Source of the DNA: Steromphala cineraria
Taxonomy: Eukaryota; Mollusca; Gastropoda; Trochida; Trochidae
Direction of reading: 5' to 3'
Length of the DNA: 64,000 bases
NCBI GenBank assembly: GCA_916613615.1
Contig: OU744732.1
Span: forward strand, 27,414,673 to 27,478,672
Part shown: one piece after another, positions 1 to 12,195 of the stretch
Layout of the letters: each line of letters begins with the position of its first letter
How positions within the stretch are numbered: position 1 is the stretch's first letter
Translations under genes and position numbers: made by a program
The notes under the pieces: generated by a model
Seen by the model: the letters and a program-made list of their open reading frames with translations, nothing else
What the model was told of the DNA's origin: nothing
The model's database searches: none

Positions 1-867
1 TTTAAAGAAAGGGAAAGTATCGAAATTGTCCATAGAAAGTTTTGTAAATATTTTCTTCAGATAAGTTATAGATCTTCTAAGCTGTAGCATATGGGGAATG
101 TGGTAGGGTACCTTTGTGTAATGTCTATTTTGCTAAATGCATAAAATACTGGCTAAGATTATTAAGAATGCATTAAAGTCGATATCCTTATCAATCCTAC
201 AAATATCTATTAGCTGTTGAATGTAGAAAACGTCCCACTTGGACGCGGCATGTAAGTGATTTATTATTCAATCTCGGCTTTGGTACAGCTTGGATTTCAC
301 AAAATGTCGGTGATATTGACACATTCTTATATATGTTTACTGATAGAATTCATAACTGTTTAAGGCAAGACTGGCACTCTTCCTTAGACGTCCCTACGTT
401 GTCTTTCTATAATTCTCATAAATCTCTGTTGACCCCTTGTGAAAAATATATGTTAGCTAAAATAAGTAATAGATCAAAGCGTCTGTTCACATTGTTCAGA
501 TCAGGATGTCATACTCTTGGTGTTAGATATATTAGAAGAGATATTGCCTCCTGTCATGATGATATTGTATTATGTAAACATTGTAAAAGTATTGAGGATG
601 AAATTCGTGTTGTTTATGTATGTAAAAGCTATGAGGAAATGCGTCAGCGTCTTATTCCGAGGACGAATGATGGGTATAACTTTTCTCTTCACAGCATTTG
701 TACATCATTAAACTCTGTTGTCCTAAGCAATTCCATAACTTTTTTGGAACATGTCTATTCAGCACCTGTTGACATTGCGAAAATATAAACAATGGTAACT
801 CAATGTATTAAACTTTGTACCATAGTGTACGATGGGTCTTATGGTTTTATACAGAATAAACCCTTCT
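1..867 (+). mobile_element. non-LTR retrotransposon (LINE) 3' end, decayed
   Basis: Reading the plus strand with a few frame corrections gives the C-terminal part of a LINE reverse transcriptase. It begins with the palm/thumb-like phrase IEIVHRKFCKYFLQ near position 28, is broken by stops near 86-160, and continues as an open frame to the stop at 786-788. The last part holds a degenerate CCHC-like cluster (CKHC, with the expected His replaced by Val). Two other LINE tails in this window, at 9.2-9.9 and 19.7-20.7 kb, have the same domain order. The 3' part runs into a (TTC)n tract. The 5' part lies outside the window. It is a dead fragment. Confidence 0.75.
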
Positions 868-918
868 TTTTGTTTTTCTTCTTCTTCTTCTTCTTCTTCT
901 TCTTCTTCTTCTTCTTCT
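868..918. repeat. (TTC)n microsatellite at the LINE tail
   Basis: About fifteen TTC units directly follow the LINE 3' end, so this is probably its expanded tail. Confidence 0.9.
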
Positions 919-2336
919 AGACAAGTATGTCAATGTAGTACCAAGCCTCTTTACAAATAATGAATGCATCGTCATGTCACATGTACATGTACCTCATTAT
1001 CATAACAGATGCTAACAACACAAAGTCTATCCCAGCTGCACATCATTACAATAACGAGACCGTTTTCACCAATGATGTCAAAAGCAATTGAGCACATGAT
1101 TGACTACATTGAGTGGAGAATGAAGTGACCTCTTGAGGTCAGATTTTGTTTCCATGACATCAATTGTCATCATTCCATTGTTGTACATCGCAGATAGTCT
1201 GGTTTATCGTTTCTGCAGAATAACTTGAAAACTATTTGACTCAGAAACTTTATATAGGCATGGGCCTGGATGTTACCCTTAAGGTGCAGATGTGGTTTGC
1301 AGGGTTTACATTTCAACGGTACAACATATTTTGAAATTTGGCCCAGACATTTCTTATCCTGTTCCGTTTCCAGAGCATAATTTGAAAACTATTTGACTCA
1401 GAAACTTCAGGTTTGGTATGGAAGTACCTATTGGTGCAGATGTGCCATTTAGTGACTACAATTCTTTGGTGGCCATAACATTTTCAAATTGTCACCAAAA
1501 ATCGTCAAATGTCCTGACTCTGTTTATCAAAACTATGCCTTCAAGACATTAGTTGTTATTTTTTATCCTCACCCCTAGTCAATTCAGTCACTATTATTCA
1601 TTCACATGACGAAATGTGTGTCTTTTAATTTAGTGCTATTATTATGGTTGTCAAATTCAGTGGGGGTATGTGAGCTGTGCTCACTGTTGCCTTGTAAAAT
1701 GCAGTTTATTTTTTATAGTTATATATTAGTTCTATGGATACCAAACTTATTTTGACAATTGAACATAAAGGAGTATGTCGCTAATTGCAAAAGGGTTATT
1801 TGTGTTTCAAGTCACAAAATTATCGATATACACGATGTACGGTATTTTGTAATGTTTCACCTTGACCGAAACAAGACTAACTTAGAATTTCCTACAATCT
1901 AATTAGGCTAGTGATATATTCATTTTAAGCTCCATGCGAACATTCTTCACATGTTGATGCGAACATTCTCTACAATAATAACAGTTTAACGTTGTTAAAC
2001 TTCAAAAGATCTATTAGACATTATGACAAATATTTTATTGAAGGCAAGTGAATATTATAAAGACTTTTATCCTACCTCATGTAAGAATCTCGATCTCTGA
2101 TTGGTTCACGTGACCCTCAACAAATTCCCATATACACCTTCACCGAGGGAGAATAAATCCCTTATACCCCGCGAGTAAAGCGTGCTTCCACGTCAATCAT
2201 TCAAAGTCACGTGATAAGGTCATAGGTCAACCAGTATGCCGTGACTCGGACCTTTGTTGTTGTTTTGAAATAAAGGTTTTGTTCACTTCTGATTGTGTTT
2301 TTAACAATAGTTTTAGACATTCGGTAAGATAAATTC
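919..2336. other. intergenic, no gene seen
   Basis: AT-rich sequence without a supportable exon. A phrase of about 25 bp around AACTATTTGACTCAGAAACT occurs near 1228 and again near 1388, in otherwise diverged surroundings. This suggests an old repeat with an internal duplication. Confidence 0.4.
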
Positions 2337-2475
2337 GTTATCACATTGCATAGCGGGTTACATCGGTATTTATTATTCCCTTGAAAGGTTTTATGCAACT
2401 CGCGTTCCGCTCGTTGCATAAAACCTTTCGCGGGAATAATAAATACCGATGTAACCCGCTATGCAATGTGATAAC
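2337..2475. repeat. palindromic element, 63-bp arms
   Basis: The sequence starting GTTATCACATTGCATAGCGG is repeated in inverted orientation and ends at 2475. The arms are about 63 bp with two mismatches, around a loop of about 13 nt (TCGCGTTCCGCTC). It folds into one long hairpin. No protein is encoded; the 70-residue frame across it is an artefact. It looks like a foldback MITE or its centre, and no target duplication was identified. Confidence 0.8.
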
Positions 2476-3262
2476 TTATAATATGTAATAAAAAAATTAA
2501 CAAATTTAATCAACTATTTTCCACATTTGGAACGGCAGGGAAAATGATTTGAGACACATGTAAAAGAACGATGAAATTGTTTATCAAACAGCACATTTTA
2601 TGTTTGATAAAACTCTTTCATTTGATAAAAATCATTTAATCACTGCCTTTCCAGCACGATAATTCTAATAAAAACTTCACATTTCATCATATCCATCGTT
2701 TTCAACCACCGAACAAACATTGACTTTGCTTATTACATGACCTTTGACGCGCACCTGTCAAAGTATGACAGGTATTTAATGAGATTGCTCTTGTGGAACT
2801 GCCAATTAACTCACGTTTGATGGCAGATATAATGAAATGATCGTTATATAGGGAAGTATTGATTACATTTCACTCCTTGCTGATGAGATGAGAAAGTGTG
2901 ATACTAGTTGATAGCGTGTTTCTTTCCTGCACTGGATTTCAAAACTTTCAATGAATCTACCCTCAAACGTATATCATGAAAATACACAAGTCATATATGA
3001 ATACTTTTTACTCTCGAACTTAATCACTTTTATAGAAAGACATGTACGTTCACCTTCCATTTTCTTTCAAAATAGGTAAGTCTAACCCATATCACAAGGG
3101 GACATCTATGTGCACCTGCTGTTTCTTACATTACTGTTTATTGTTTACCAACCTTTATGTTTATTTTTACAGTCAAAAGGCAAACTGCATTTAACGTTTA
3201 TTATCATATAAAGATCTTCTTCAAAGTTACTGATTGCTTTGATTTAACCGTAAAACTTGCTT
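2476..3262. other. intergenic, nothing recognised
   Basis: AT-rich sequence with no exon, RNA or repeat that I can support. Confidence 0.4.
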
Positions 3263-3626
3263 TTAAAGGGGCAGTAGCACGTTTTTTGACAATTTTATAC
3301 TTTCAATTTTTCACTGATAACTATAAGTTAATGCTAAATGTATTACTTTGATAGTATCATAAATCTCATAACACAAACCAATCATCCGTAGTCAGAGAAC
3401 AAAGTATGAGGATTCACATAAAATCCATTGGCAGCCATTTTTGTGTGAACACCTTTAATTCATTTTGTGTAAGAAAAGGAATCGCATGGCTTAACTTTAC
3501 GTTGTATATTTGATTTATTACTGCTCCATTTAGTTTTTATACATTGTCTAAAGATTGGAACCATTTATTTTCATTTTCCTGACATCACCTTATATTCCCC
3601 CTAAAAACGTGCTACTTCCCCTTTAA
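3263..3626 (+). mobile_element. TTAA-flanked MITE, full-length copy 1
   Basis: 364 bp including both TTAA flanks. The terminal inverted repeat begins AGGGGCAGTAGCACGTTTTT, and the right end carries its reverse complement with one change (GCTACTTCCCC). TTAA on both sides with variable DNA outside fits piggyBac-type targeting. It has no coding capacity and must have been moved in trans. The same family occurs at 6.1, 11.6, 19.4, 20.7, 24.0, 25.1 and 46.9 kb, plus a relic at 16.8 kb. Confidence 0.9.
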
Positions 3627-4650
3627 GAACAAGCAAAATTACATTACCAACGATGTATGTATATATAACTGTATGTTGTTTGACTCCCTAGAGATAACAA
3701 TGTAACATGCTGGTGTTTTAATTGGTTTCATGTCATTTTTTTATCTTTTGAATGCGTTAAACTGTATACTAGTAAACTTTTAAAATATGTTTTATCGTTA
3801 TGAAAAACACCTATAATAAGAATGGCTTTCAAAACACTGTCTTACATATTCGGACTGGACGAGAACTCTTAATGTAGTCTTTTATCAATGTGAGTCACAT
3901 AAACTGTATCGTTTGAACAATGGGTACGGTTTTGATTTGATTAAAAACTCTAATCTTAGCAATCAATCTGTATTTCTAATGATGTTTTAACTTTAGAAAT
4001 TGTTTTATATTTGTCTGTATTAGAACAATAGTGCATTGTTAAGGAATTGCAAATTATGTTCATGTGAGATTTACTCAGTTGTATTTTTAATACCATTACA
4101 CAAGGTGTGGCAGCGATTGGTGAGGCCTATGAAGTATGTCATTGAAGTGTATGGTTGAAGTTCGTGATGCTGACTGTTTTTGTACCTTTTGATCCTTTCA
4201 ACTAATCCCAGTTATCGTTTCGTAATAAAAAAATTATTTATGACCATAGTTGAATTGTCTTCTTTCACCGATTTTAACCCCATAATGAAGAGCAGAATTT
4301 TGATATACCATTGGGTCATAGAGTGACCATTTACAGTCTAATTCATAGTCAATAGAATGCATTTCAATCGCTCCATCATTAGGTTTCATGTGATCATGCT
4401 GTTACCTCCCACGATCACCGAACATATCATATCGTATTAAAACAGGGGGTGCAACATTTTTTCGACTATTTATGCTTATGTAAGAACGTATACAAACAAG
4501 GCTTTTGACAATAATTTGTGACAGGAAACGACTGTCTCCGACATGTGTTGAAGAATGGAGAAATTCCTCAATAGTGATGGACACGTAATACACAGGCATT
4601 ATATTGACTTACGGTCTGCATTGTATTAACATCAGGTCGCAGACAAAACA
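3627..4650. other. intergenic, nothing recognised
   Basis: AT-rich, no supportable gene. The short frames at 4402-4599 and 4604-4789 have no family features, and the second runs into the element at 4651. Confidence 0.4.
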
Positions 4651-4980
4651 GCATTCTCTCCCCACAGAGGCAGATCAAGTCATTTTGATTAAGCCTCTGT
4701 TCTATTACGCCGAAATCCGTGGGTTCCGGCAGTTTCCTCTGGCGGAAAAAACTTTCATCTCAATACATTTGAATTTCTTCATCAAATGACAAGGCTTCTC
4801 GCATGGAAAGGATGGTTCACATCACAATGCCTAAAATGATGATTTAAGAACAGCGTCGCTGATTGCACAACTAATTTTGATTGCCTCCAATCAGGCATCC
4901 CCATTCTATCCCACAAACTCGTCGTAATATAACAGAGTCTAAATCAACATGACTTGATCTGTCTCTGTGGGGAGAGAATG
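4651..4980. mobile_element. MULE-like MITE, 330 bp, 9-bp target duplication
   Basis: Ends begin CATTCTCTCCCCACAGAG and are inverted over roughly 70-85 bp with mismatches. The exact 9-bp direct repeat ACAAAACAG flanks it at 4642-4650 and 4981-4989. Long inverted repeats with 8-9 bp duplications are typical of Mutator-like elements; hAT-type duplications are 8 bp, so MULE is preferred. Related copies lie at 18676, 21446 and 22474. No transposase is present. Confidence 0.88.
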
Positions 4981-4989
4981 ACAAAACAG

Positions 4990-6122
4990 GGGTGTCTGTT
5001 TCATCAAGCAAACACAAACATGTTCGATATAACGCTTAACGTGAACGTGAACTGCATGAAATAATGTGTACATGTCATTTGAAGGTCAGCGTTATACTTA
5101 ATTATAGTCAATCTGAAGTCAATGGGCGTTCATTAGAAACGAATTTAACGCAAAAGATGTCTTTATTTACAGAAGTCACTGCGCTGTTTCCCCAAATTGA
5201 TATGATAAGATTACTCAGTAAAAAAAGGTTAAAGTATTCTTTCATGGATTGTTTATTCAACAAGTCAACATCGAACAACATCAAAATAACACTTTTAGAT
5301 TGAAAGGAAAGTTTATTGTTATCCAAGGCCTCATGGCCAAAACAACACTGTTTAAACACAAACATGGATGTATTATTTTGGTCTTATTCTGACGCCTCGT
5401 TCATCACTCAGGATAAGAGAATGTCCATTTTGTTTGTGTTTGAAGCACGTGTGACCTGTAGATGCTCTCATGGATGCTACATGTACATCAGTTACTCTGT
5501 CATTTCTCATTTATATTGGATTATTGGTAATTATCATTTTAAATGATATTTCATCGTTATTTACATTAAGGTGCTGATGAAATATTCGTATTTTTAAACA
5601 TTATCATTCGAAATATCGATACCTTTTATTGTTGGTGATTTGTTCCCTGAAAATAACTACATAAAATCTAAGCTAAAAAAATGTTTTATTGTCCTGTTAA
5701 CCAATATTGTCTGTGATTCTTAAAATGAAAAAAATGCCAATTCTGTGACTCTGTGAAAATGTGTCTGTCTGACTTGTGTTCCCTCCTGCAAGTTACAAAG
5801 CCACTCCGCGAGTTGTCAGAGATATGCCAAACCTTACCAATAGTGCCATCTCATCGAGGAGGGTCGACTGTTGTTGGAACGTATCATTTAAATGTTGATG
5901 TTGTTTGAAAACTGGACGTAATTTTGAAAACGTTTCTAAAGCATTCAGAATGACAGTAACGCGTTAATCATGTTTGATAGGTTATATTATTAGTATTTAT
6001 GTAAATAAGACCGTGTGAATTTGGCTTCGCAAATATGTGCCTATTTTCATATTTATATCTGCAAATCGGTGATTGAATATATTAGATATTTTTAATTTAT
6101 GTATTGAATCATGCCATCTATG
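4990..6122. other. intergenic, nothing recognised
   Basis: AT-rich sequence. Short overlapping frames on both strands around 5064-5546 lack splice sites or domain features and were not called. Confidence 0.4.
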
Positions 6123-6486
6123 TTAAAGAGGCAGTAGCACGTTTTTTGATAATTTTACATTTTAAATTTTTCATTGATAACTGTAAGTTAACCCTAAATG
6201 TATTATCTTGACAGTGTCAAAAATCCCATTACACAAGCCAATCATCCATAGTCAGAGGACAAAGTATGAAGATTTACATCAAATCCATTGGTGGCCATTT
6301 TGTGTGAACACCTTTAATTCATTTTGTATAAGAAAAAGCAATGGCATGGCTAAACTTTACGTTATATTTTTTAATCATTACTGCTCCATTTAGTTTAGAT
6401 ACATTGTCTTTCAATTGGAACCATTAATTTTCATTTTCCTGACATCACCTTATATTCCCCCTAAAAACGTGCTACTGCCCCTTTAA
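6123..6486 (+). mobile_element. TTAA-flanked MITE, copy 2
   Basis: 364 bp including TTAA at 6123-6126 and 6483-6486. Same ends as the copy at 3263, with one change in the left end (AGAGGCAG). It lies about 190 bp beyond the stop codon of the Apple/PAN gene, in the direction of its 3' end. Confidence 0.9.
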
Positions 6487-6678
6487 TATCCGAGTAAAAT
6501 ATGATGTGATAAAAATCAAGGAGTGGCCCTTTATGATGAGTAAAATGTCAATTTTGTGACTGTTAAAATTCGTCTGTCTCTGTCATTGTTATTGTAAACC
6601 TTCCTAGAGAGAAACACAAGGTTGTAAGTCCCTCAAACAGGTGATATGATGATTTGGAAGACCCCTTCAAGCATTACA

Positions 6679-6920
6679 TTATGCGGCTAGAAGGTTCATA
6701 ATGGTCCTTAAAAGTGTTTGACCAGTGACCTTAGCAAAATGAAGCTGACACTGATCATGATGACCTTGACCTTTTTTACCCTTGCACGCGAAGCTGGTGC
6801 ATTTCCTTATATGGCACAGAGATGCACACTTGAAGTAATATGACGACACCGTCTTTTGAACAGACTGAAAACCATGCCAGACGCATCCGGATAATTGCAC
6901 CCTTTTGGCTGAGATGTCAC
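6679..6920 (-). CDS. Apple/PAN gene terminal exon 6
   Basis: 242 nt, entering in phase 1 after acceptor TTTTCTAG and ending in TAA at 6681-6679. Encodes a short Cys-rich tail (FKCASLCHIRKC, SFAC, DQC). The same tail plan occurs in the terminal exon of the plus-strand paralogue. Confidence 0.82.
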
Positions 6921-9900
6921 CTAGAAAATGCAAGCAATGTTGAAAGGTTTCAAATCCTAAATGATAAAAAAAAATTGTAATCAAATACACGCATTGATGC
7001 ATAAGGTAAACAGTGTGGTGATTTATTGGTTGTTCCAATATATATGATGATCTTCAAGGTAGCTATGAGTTGAAATGAACTGTGTCACTAACACTTTCTT
7101 ACTTTAGGAATATGTATCAAACTTCAATATTAAAACGCTTAAATGATTTTGTTGGCCTCAGTGTCATCAATACAATCACTAATCCCACAAACAATTGGAA
7201 CGTGAACATTCGGGAGCATTGCGATTATCAACACTCTGTTCGATTCAGGTGGTTAAGAGCTACACATATTCTTGGTATTTAGCTAGAATCATAACAGAAA
7301 ATTAAAACAACTTGTCATTTTTGTAAAAACACATTGTACTTAAATTATTTCCAATTCATTTAAGAAAACTTATGAAATTGCTTCTCCTGTTCGCCTTTCA
7401 ATGATCAAAAACAGGTAACACAACGTTTAACATTAACTCTCAGGAAAATGATAATTCAAATTTATTTGTTTCACTGCAATATTAAAGGAAACTAATAAAA
7501 AATATAAATTTTTGATAACCATGATGAACTTTCAACAGATGACATGCGAAGAGTATTTGAAACAAAGCCCAAACTATTATATCAGAAGTACGAGTATTAT
7601 TCACAATGTATGTATTTTATTTATTGAAAGTAAACTGGTTAACATTGTGGTTTCTCACTCAACTTAACCCTTCAAAACCTACAACATCGAGACGTTCAGT
7701 GTCCCTCAAATTATCTCTGTTCTAGGACTTCAAAAACAATTAAGATAGAAATTTTGAAATTTATGAGATTGTTTCCTTTTCTTTACCTGAACATTTTTTA
7801 ATTGTGAAAGTTGTCCAGTTAAGTTTGTAAGACATCTTCCGCATCACGTGATGAAATCTGCAGATCCGGTCACGTGACCACGTGACGGCAGCACAGTTGA
7901 CAGAATGAAGACAGAGAGTCACACAGTCCTGTTCATCAGTGTCAGATATAGGGAAACCTCCTGGCATCATTGTGTTCAGTATTTTCTCCTCGCAAACATC
8001 TGGAGATGAGAAAACATGATCTTGCGAATAAAAACGATTAAGGGGGAAATGGCAGCTTGAATTGTTTCAATGAATTTATTATTTGCATGCGCAACCTTAC
8101 CCTCATTTTCTCCCAAGAGTTAGGTTAAATTATTTCTTAATTATATTAACAAGACAACTGCCCTAGTATCTAGTTGGTTTTAACAATAATTAAAAAGTTA
8201 CAGCCGATGAAAACACGGTTGCAGTTGTCGTCACTTAGGCCTTAGTCATGAAATTAAAACAGTGTTGCTGATTGTACAACTAACTTTGATTGCATTAGGC
8301 TTTTTCTTTTCAAAAACAGAATTTCGATAAATTTTTCATGATTTGAACTACTCTTTTGGAGAGAGAATGACTTTTGTCAAGGCTTTTCAAGGTTAAGAAA
8401 CCAGCAATATGCCTAGTAAAGCTAACCTGGTTTTCCTTTGCAGTGTTGTTGTTTGATCGCTAGGATTTTTTTACAAGACATGTACACCGAGTACAGTCGT
8501 CTTGTGTGAACTTTACAAACGTTGTTCTCATAGCTCCAGTCAACAATCTTAATCTGGTTATCTTGACGGAATTTCTGGTAACATTGAGACATCGAGATCG
8601 CAGCCAGACGCTTTCCTTTTCGACGAGGTAAGGCATTGAACTTGATGACAGTGCATCGGTTACCTGAATTTAACAAAGTTTTATCATGTTATCGAAGTAA
8701 TGCAAATGATTTATGAGTAACACTGAGTTTCAAATATCTGACGTTGTGTACTAAATTGTTTACGTAACCTTTTGATTAAACTGGTGATTATTTTGCTAAA
8801 CACCAAAATCAACAATGGTAGGTAATGGATAGTTCATAAGCATTTGAGAAATTGGTATTGCTCTTACACTATATATAACAACCGAAATTTGGATATCCAA
8901 ATATTTAGAAGGAACTTCTCTTTGTGGCATCGCCAGTAACGTGTTCCCGAAATGCCTTATAGTTCATAAGACATCGATCTTGCATACTTTTCATCCTCAT
9001 AACTAGAGCTAATTGCCGTTCATTTGCATCAGGCGAATGTATTGTGTCATTGTGTCTCATGTCAGTAAAATGACACCTATCGCTCTCACTCGGGAAATAT
9101 CATTTTACAGTCACTCGTGTTGTTAAAACAATATGACATCTCTGCATGGGTATTAATCTTTATTACTATTTGGTGCAAACTAGACAGAACACGATTGGTT
9201 GAATGATAATCCCTATATTGACAGTGGCATTTTGTAAAGAGTATCCTCACGAAAACGAAAATACATTATACCGGTTGCACTACAATAAACGGACATGGAA
9301 GTCCATACAATGGATGTTTCCTATAGCAGCATATATTGGACATGTCTGGATACAGCAGGGAGTAGGAGATATAGATCCGTTTTTAAAATTGTTTAAAGAA
9401 AGAATAATTGATTGTGCTAAACAGGACTGGCACGCAGAACTTACAGATAAAAGCTCTTTACAATTCTATTCCACCATAAAGTCATTATTTACTTCTGAAT
9501 TGTATATTTATTAACTGAAAAATGTAAAATACAGGAAAGAACTACTTTTTTCAGAAGCTGTTATAATCGTCTTGGAATTCAATGTATTAGGAAAGGTTTT
9601 AATGATTATGAAAGTTCTGATTCTAAATGTTCTTTATGTAATGTAACCGAAGATGAAATCCATAGTGTATATCAGTGCCCAAATGTATCAAACTCTTTGT
9701 GATGATGTACCGCTTCTATCAAATAATAACAGAAATATACATGGTCTTAAATATTTAATGAACTCTAATGATTATGCTTTCATGTTAGGAAAATTCTTGT
9801 ATAATGTATTTCGTGTACGAGGAGAAAGGATCTAATTCGCATGTGTATATTTTCATGTATGATATTTATTTAATGTGCTGTATTATGGGTCATTTGGCCT

Positions 9901-12195
9901 TGAAACAATAAAACTATTGAATTGAATTGAATTATATACATTTTCTTATTTCAAATGATTAAAAGGTGTTTACGCTTAAGGCTTAAGGCTGCTTGCAGGT
10001 TTTCTTGATATTTGATAATTGCTTAAACTTTTTGGGTAATCGTTTTGAGTGGAGAGTTGTTCTTACATCAAAAGAAATTAATTAATCATCAAGCAATTAT
10101 CAATTCGAGAACATTTGAAGAAATTATTAAAATTCGCGAACTGTTCCATTACAGGTACATACTGCTACAATCTTTTTGTTTCCTTGAACTCCTTTCTCCA
10201 TATTTTAGTTGGCGTTTACGCCTGGAAGGGGTCATTTGAAGTCCACATCTGTTAGCAGATCGTAACCAAGAGTAGGCCCTGCAGTCGTTTAATAATATGC
10301 AAATACGACGACACTCTCCTTCAGTCTCAATTCCATACAAATAGTACATTTTCTGATTACGAAAGGTGATAGACTCAAAACACTGGAAGTCTGTAGAAAA
10401 AAAGGTTAAATCAAATCATTTATATCTTTGAATAAGGTCAAGGGAACAGAATTTAAAGTCACGTTTGAAATTGCATAGACAATTGTATCAGCTTTTGTTT
10501 TGGATTTCATCAGAAACATTTCACAAAGAAGAAGTCATCAAATCATCTATCATTGCAGTGAATTATAGCATAAAAAGGACGTAGAATGATGATTCTGTTA
10601 TAACATGATGCTTTGTTACCGTCCAACCATGGTAGCTGTAATGGGTCATATTCAGACTTGATATTAGTAAAATACAGTAAGAATAAGAAAATTCCTTCAT
10701 TTAGGGTACTATCGTTTTTTTTGCAATTAATTTGATAGCACATATGTAATATTCAATATCAGATACACTGAAAAAGCCTGATATTTCTTGCACTTGAAAT
10801 GATATCTCACTATTATATTTTTGCGATTTCAGAAAAGTAAAATATTTAAACAATGCTCCCGAGGACATCCTGCAATTTTGGTTTCTGTCAGTTTTAAATG
10901 ATAATTCTAAAACTTACCGACAATGTTTTGTTTGCAATTCCGCTTTGTCATCACAACAATATCTTTACTCTTTTTAGGTTTAAAGCCATTGATAACATTA
11001 CACGTTCTACGTAGGGGGTTGAACACAATGGATTTACACGTCTGTGTGCCGTCTGTCAGACACTCATCCATGCAGTCGACCAGTCTAGTGTTGTTCAGGA
11101 TGGTAGATCTGGCTGGGAGGACTTGCTTTTTCAGTTGTCTCATTCTGGCAAAGGACATACACTGACTTGATGTGGGCATGATGTCTTGATTAAAAAAAAC
11201 CATGAAAACATAGATTCGGATTAATAAATTGCAACAGAAGTAGAGGTTATACACCTCCATCAGGATTCGACCTTCGGGTTGAGAGGCAGACACTCAACCG
11301 ATTCGGCTAAAGAGATATCCCCAAAGGCAAGGCCAGTAAGTATGCCTTATGGCTGGGTGCTGACTTTTAACAGCTTTTTATACTGTGATATATATAGGTA
11401 CAGCATGTGACACATAAATAAAATACTCTTCTTCTTCTTCTTCTTCTTTCTTATAACTCACCGTGCCTCATAATTATACTAGATACCAATAATGTTATGT
11501 CATAACATGCACAGTTCACTGACATCATTGACATTGTTAAAGCAATGCAGTGGTATTTGTTCCAAACGTCAACGTAATGACAGTGTATGTAATAAAGAAA
11601 TCAAATTATATAACGAAAACTATGGAACAGAAAAAACATCACCTGCTTTAAAGGGGCAGTAGCACGTTTTTTGATAATTTTATATTTTAAAAATTGCACT
11701 TATAATTGTAAGTAAATGCCTTATGTATTATATTGACAGTGTCAACAATCACATTACACAAGCCAATCACCCATAGTCAGAGGACAAAGTATGAGGATTC
11801 ACATAAAATCCATTGGCGGCCATTTTTATGTGAACACCTTTAATTCATTTTTGTAAGAAAAAGTAATCGCATGGCTGAACCTTACGTTATATATTTGAAT
11901 TATTACTGCTCCATTTAGTTTAAATACATTGTCTTTCATTTGGAACCATTTATTTTCATTTTCCTAACATCACCTTATATTCCCCCTAAAAACGTGCTAC
12001 TGCCCCTTTAAATCATTTAGTCAAATATCTCATTTTCGCATAAAAACAACTTACCTAAATAGACCAAGATGGATACATGCATTTTATATTCCTACTGTAA
12101 GTGAAATTAATTACGTAGGTTTAATGGCAAGTAAGAACAGACAACTTACATATGAGTGCAGACAGTTGCGAAAAGTAGAGTAGTTTTACAAGCAT
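6679..12195 (-). CDS. secreted Apple/PAN-like multi-domain protein, six exons
   Basis: Reconstructed on the minus strand from exons 12195-12150, 11184-10918, 10390-10163, 8663-8427, 7999-7787 and 6920-6679. All five introns have GT donors, AG acceptors and phase 1, and the joined length is 1233 nt (410 residues plus stop). Exon 1 encodes a short hydrophobic leader, so the protein is probably secreted. Each later exon is a cysteine-rich module, with clusters such as DCMDEC, GECRRICILLNDC and DCVTLCLHSVNC followed by AVTW...C, as in PAN/Apple folds that bind proteins or sugars. No enzyme domain is visible. A TTAA MITE and a SINE head sit in intron 1 and a LINE fragment in intron 3. A shortened paralogue starts 1.6 kb away on the other strand. 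Domain family is inferred from pattern only; ligand unknown. Confidence 0.8.
7787..7999 (-). CDS. Apple/PAN gene exon 5
   Basis: 213 nt, phase 1 at both ends. Acceptor CATCTCCAG, donor GTAAAG. Contains VCEEK, DCVTLCLHSVNCAAVTWSRD, ICRFHH and a terminal KKC. This module is shared, with small deletions, by the divergent paralogue at 14007-14212. Confidence 0.85.
8255..8371. mobile_element. decayed MULE-like MITE fragment in intron 4
   Basis: Shares the phrase GCTGATTGTACAACTAACTT with the 4651/18676/21446 family and ends with GGAGAGAATGAC, a family-type terminus. The left end is missing. Confidence 0.5.
8427..8663 (-). CDS. Apple/PAN gene exon 4
   Basis: 237 nt, phase 1 at both ends. Acceptor TTAAATTCAG, donor GTTAGC, less perfect than the others. 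The module keeps Cys at NRC, SQC, NNVC, MSC and QHC, but its sequence is more diverged than its neighbours. Confidence 0.75.
9181..9933 (+). mobile_element. LINE 3' end in intron 3 of the Apple/PAN gene
   Basis: Broken reverse-transcriptase C-terminus on the plus strand, opposite to the host gene. The frame 9203-9514 contains KRTWKSIQWMF and CAKQDWHAEL, parallel to the LINE at 1-867. A CCHC-like cluster (CSLC, then His, then Cys) follows near 9629-9680 in another frame. The element ends in a simple tail rich in TTGAA repeats (9910-9933). Frameshifts make it inactive. Confidence 0.75.
10163..10390 (-). CDS. Apple/PAN gene exon 3
   Basis: 228 nt, phase 1 at both ends. Acceptor TTTTTTTCTACAG, donor GTATGT. 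Encodes an Apple-like module with FQCF, GECRRICILLNDCRAYSW, RCGLQ and a final KDC. The in-frame stop beyond the donor lies in the intron. Confidence 0.82.
10918..11184 (-). CDS. Apple/PAN gene exon 2
   Basis: 267 nt, phase 1 at both ends. The acceptor follows a T-rich tract ending AATCAAG; the donor is GTAAGT. The module has Cys in SSQC, DCMDEC, QTC, RRTC and RNC, with the spacing expected of PAN/Apple domains. Confidence 0.8.
11235..11325 (-). mobile_element. tRNA-derived SINE head in intron 1
   Basis: Reading the minus strand gives a tRNA-like stretch with an A-box-like segment (TAGCCGAATCGGTTGAG) and a B box (GGTCGAATCC). The acceptor arms do not pair, so it is not a usable tRNA. It ends about 50 bp before the exon 2 acceptor. 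Confidence 0.6.
11648..12011 (+). mobile_element. TTAA-flanked MITE, copy 3 (intron 1)
   Basis: 364 bp including TTAA at both ends, with near-perfect AGGGGCAGTAGCACGTTTTT termini. It lies within intron 1 of the Apple/PAN gene, opposite to its transcription. Confidence 0.92.
12150..12195 (-). CDS. Apple/PAN gene exon 1: signal peptide
   Basis: 46 nt: ATG at 12195, reading MLVKLLYFSQLSALI plus one nucleotide, followed by donor GTAAGT (phase 1). The paralogue at 13756-13801 has a first exon of exactly the same length and phase (MLSILLLITQFTDLV), which is the main reason for choosing this start over two other possible phase-1 leaders nearer exon 2. Confidence 0.8.

Noticed and set aside
12045..12090. 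alternative leader exon (MHVSILVYL) and one near 11462-11540 for the Apple/PAN gene
   Set aside because: Both have phase-1 donors, but the exon at 12195-12150 matches the paralogue in length, phase and sequence.
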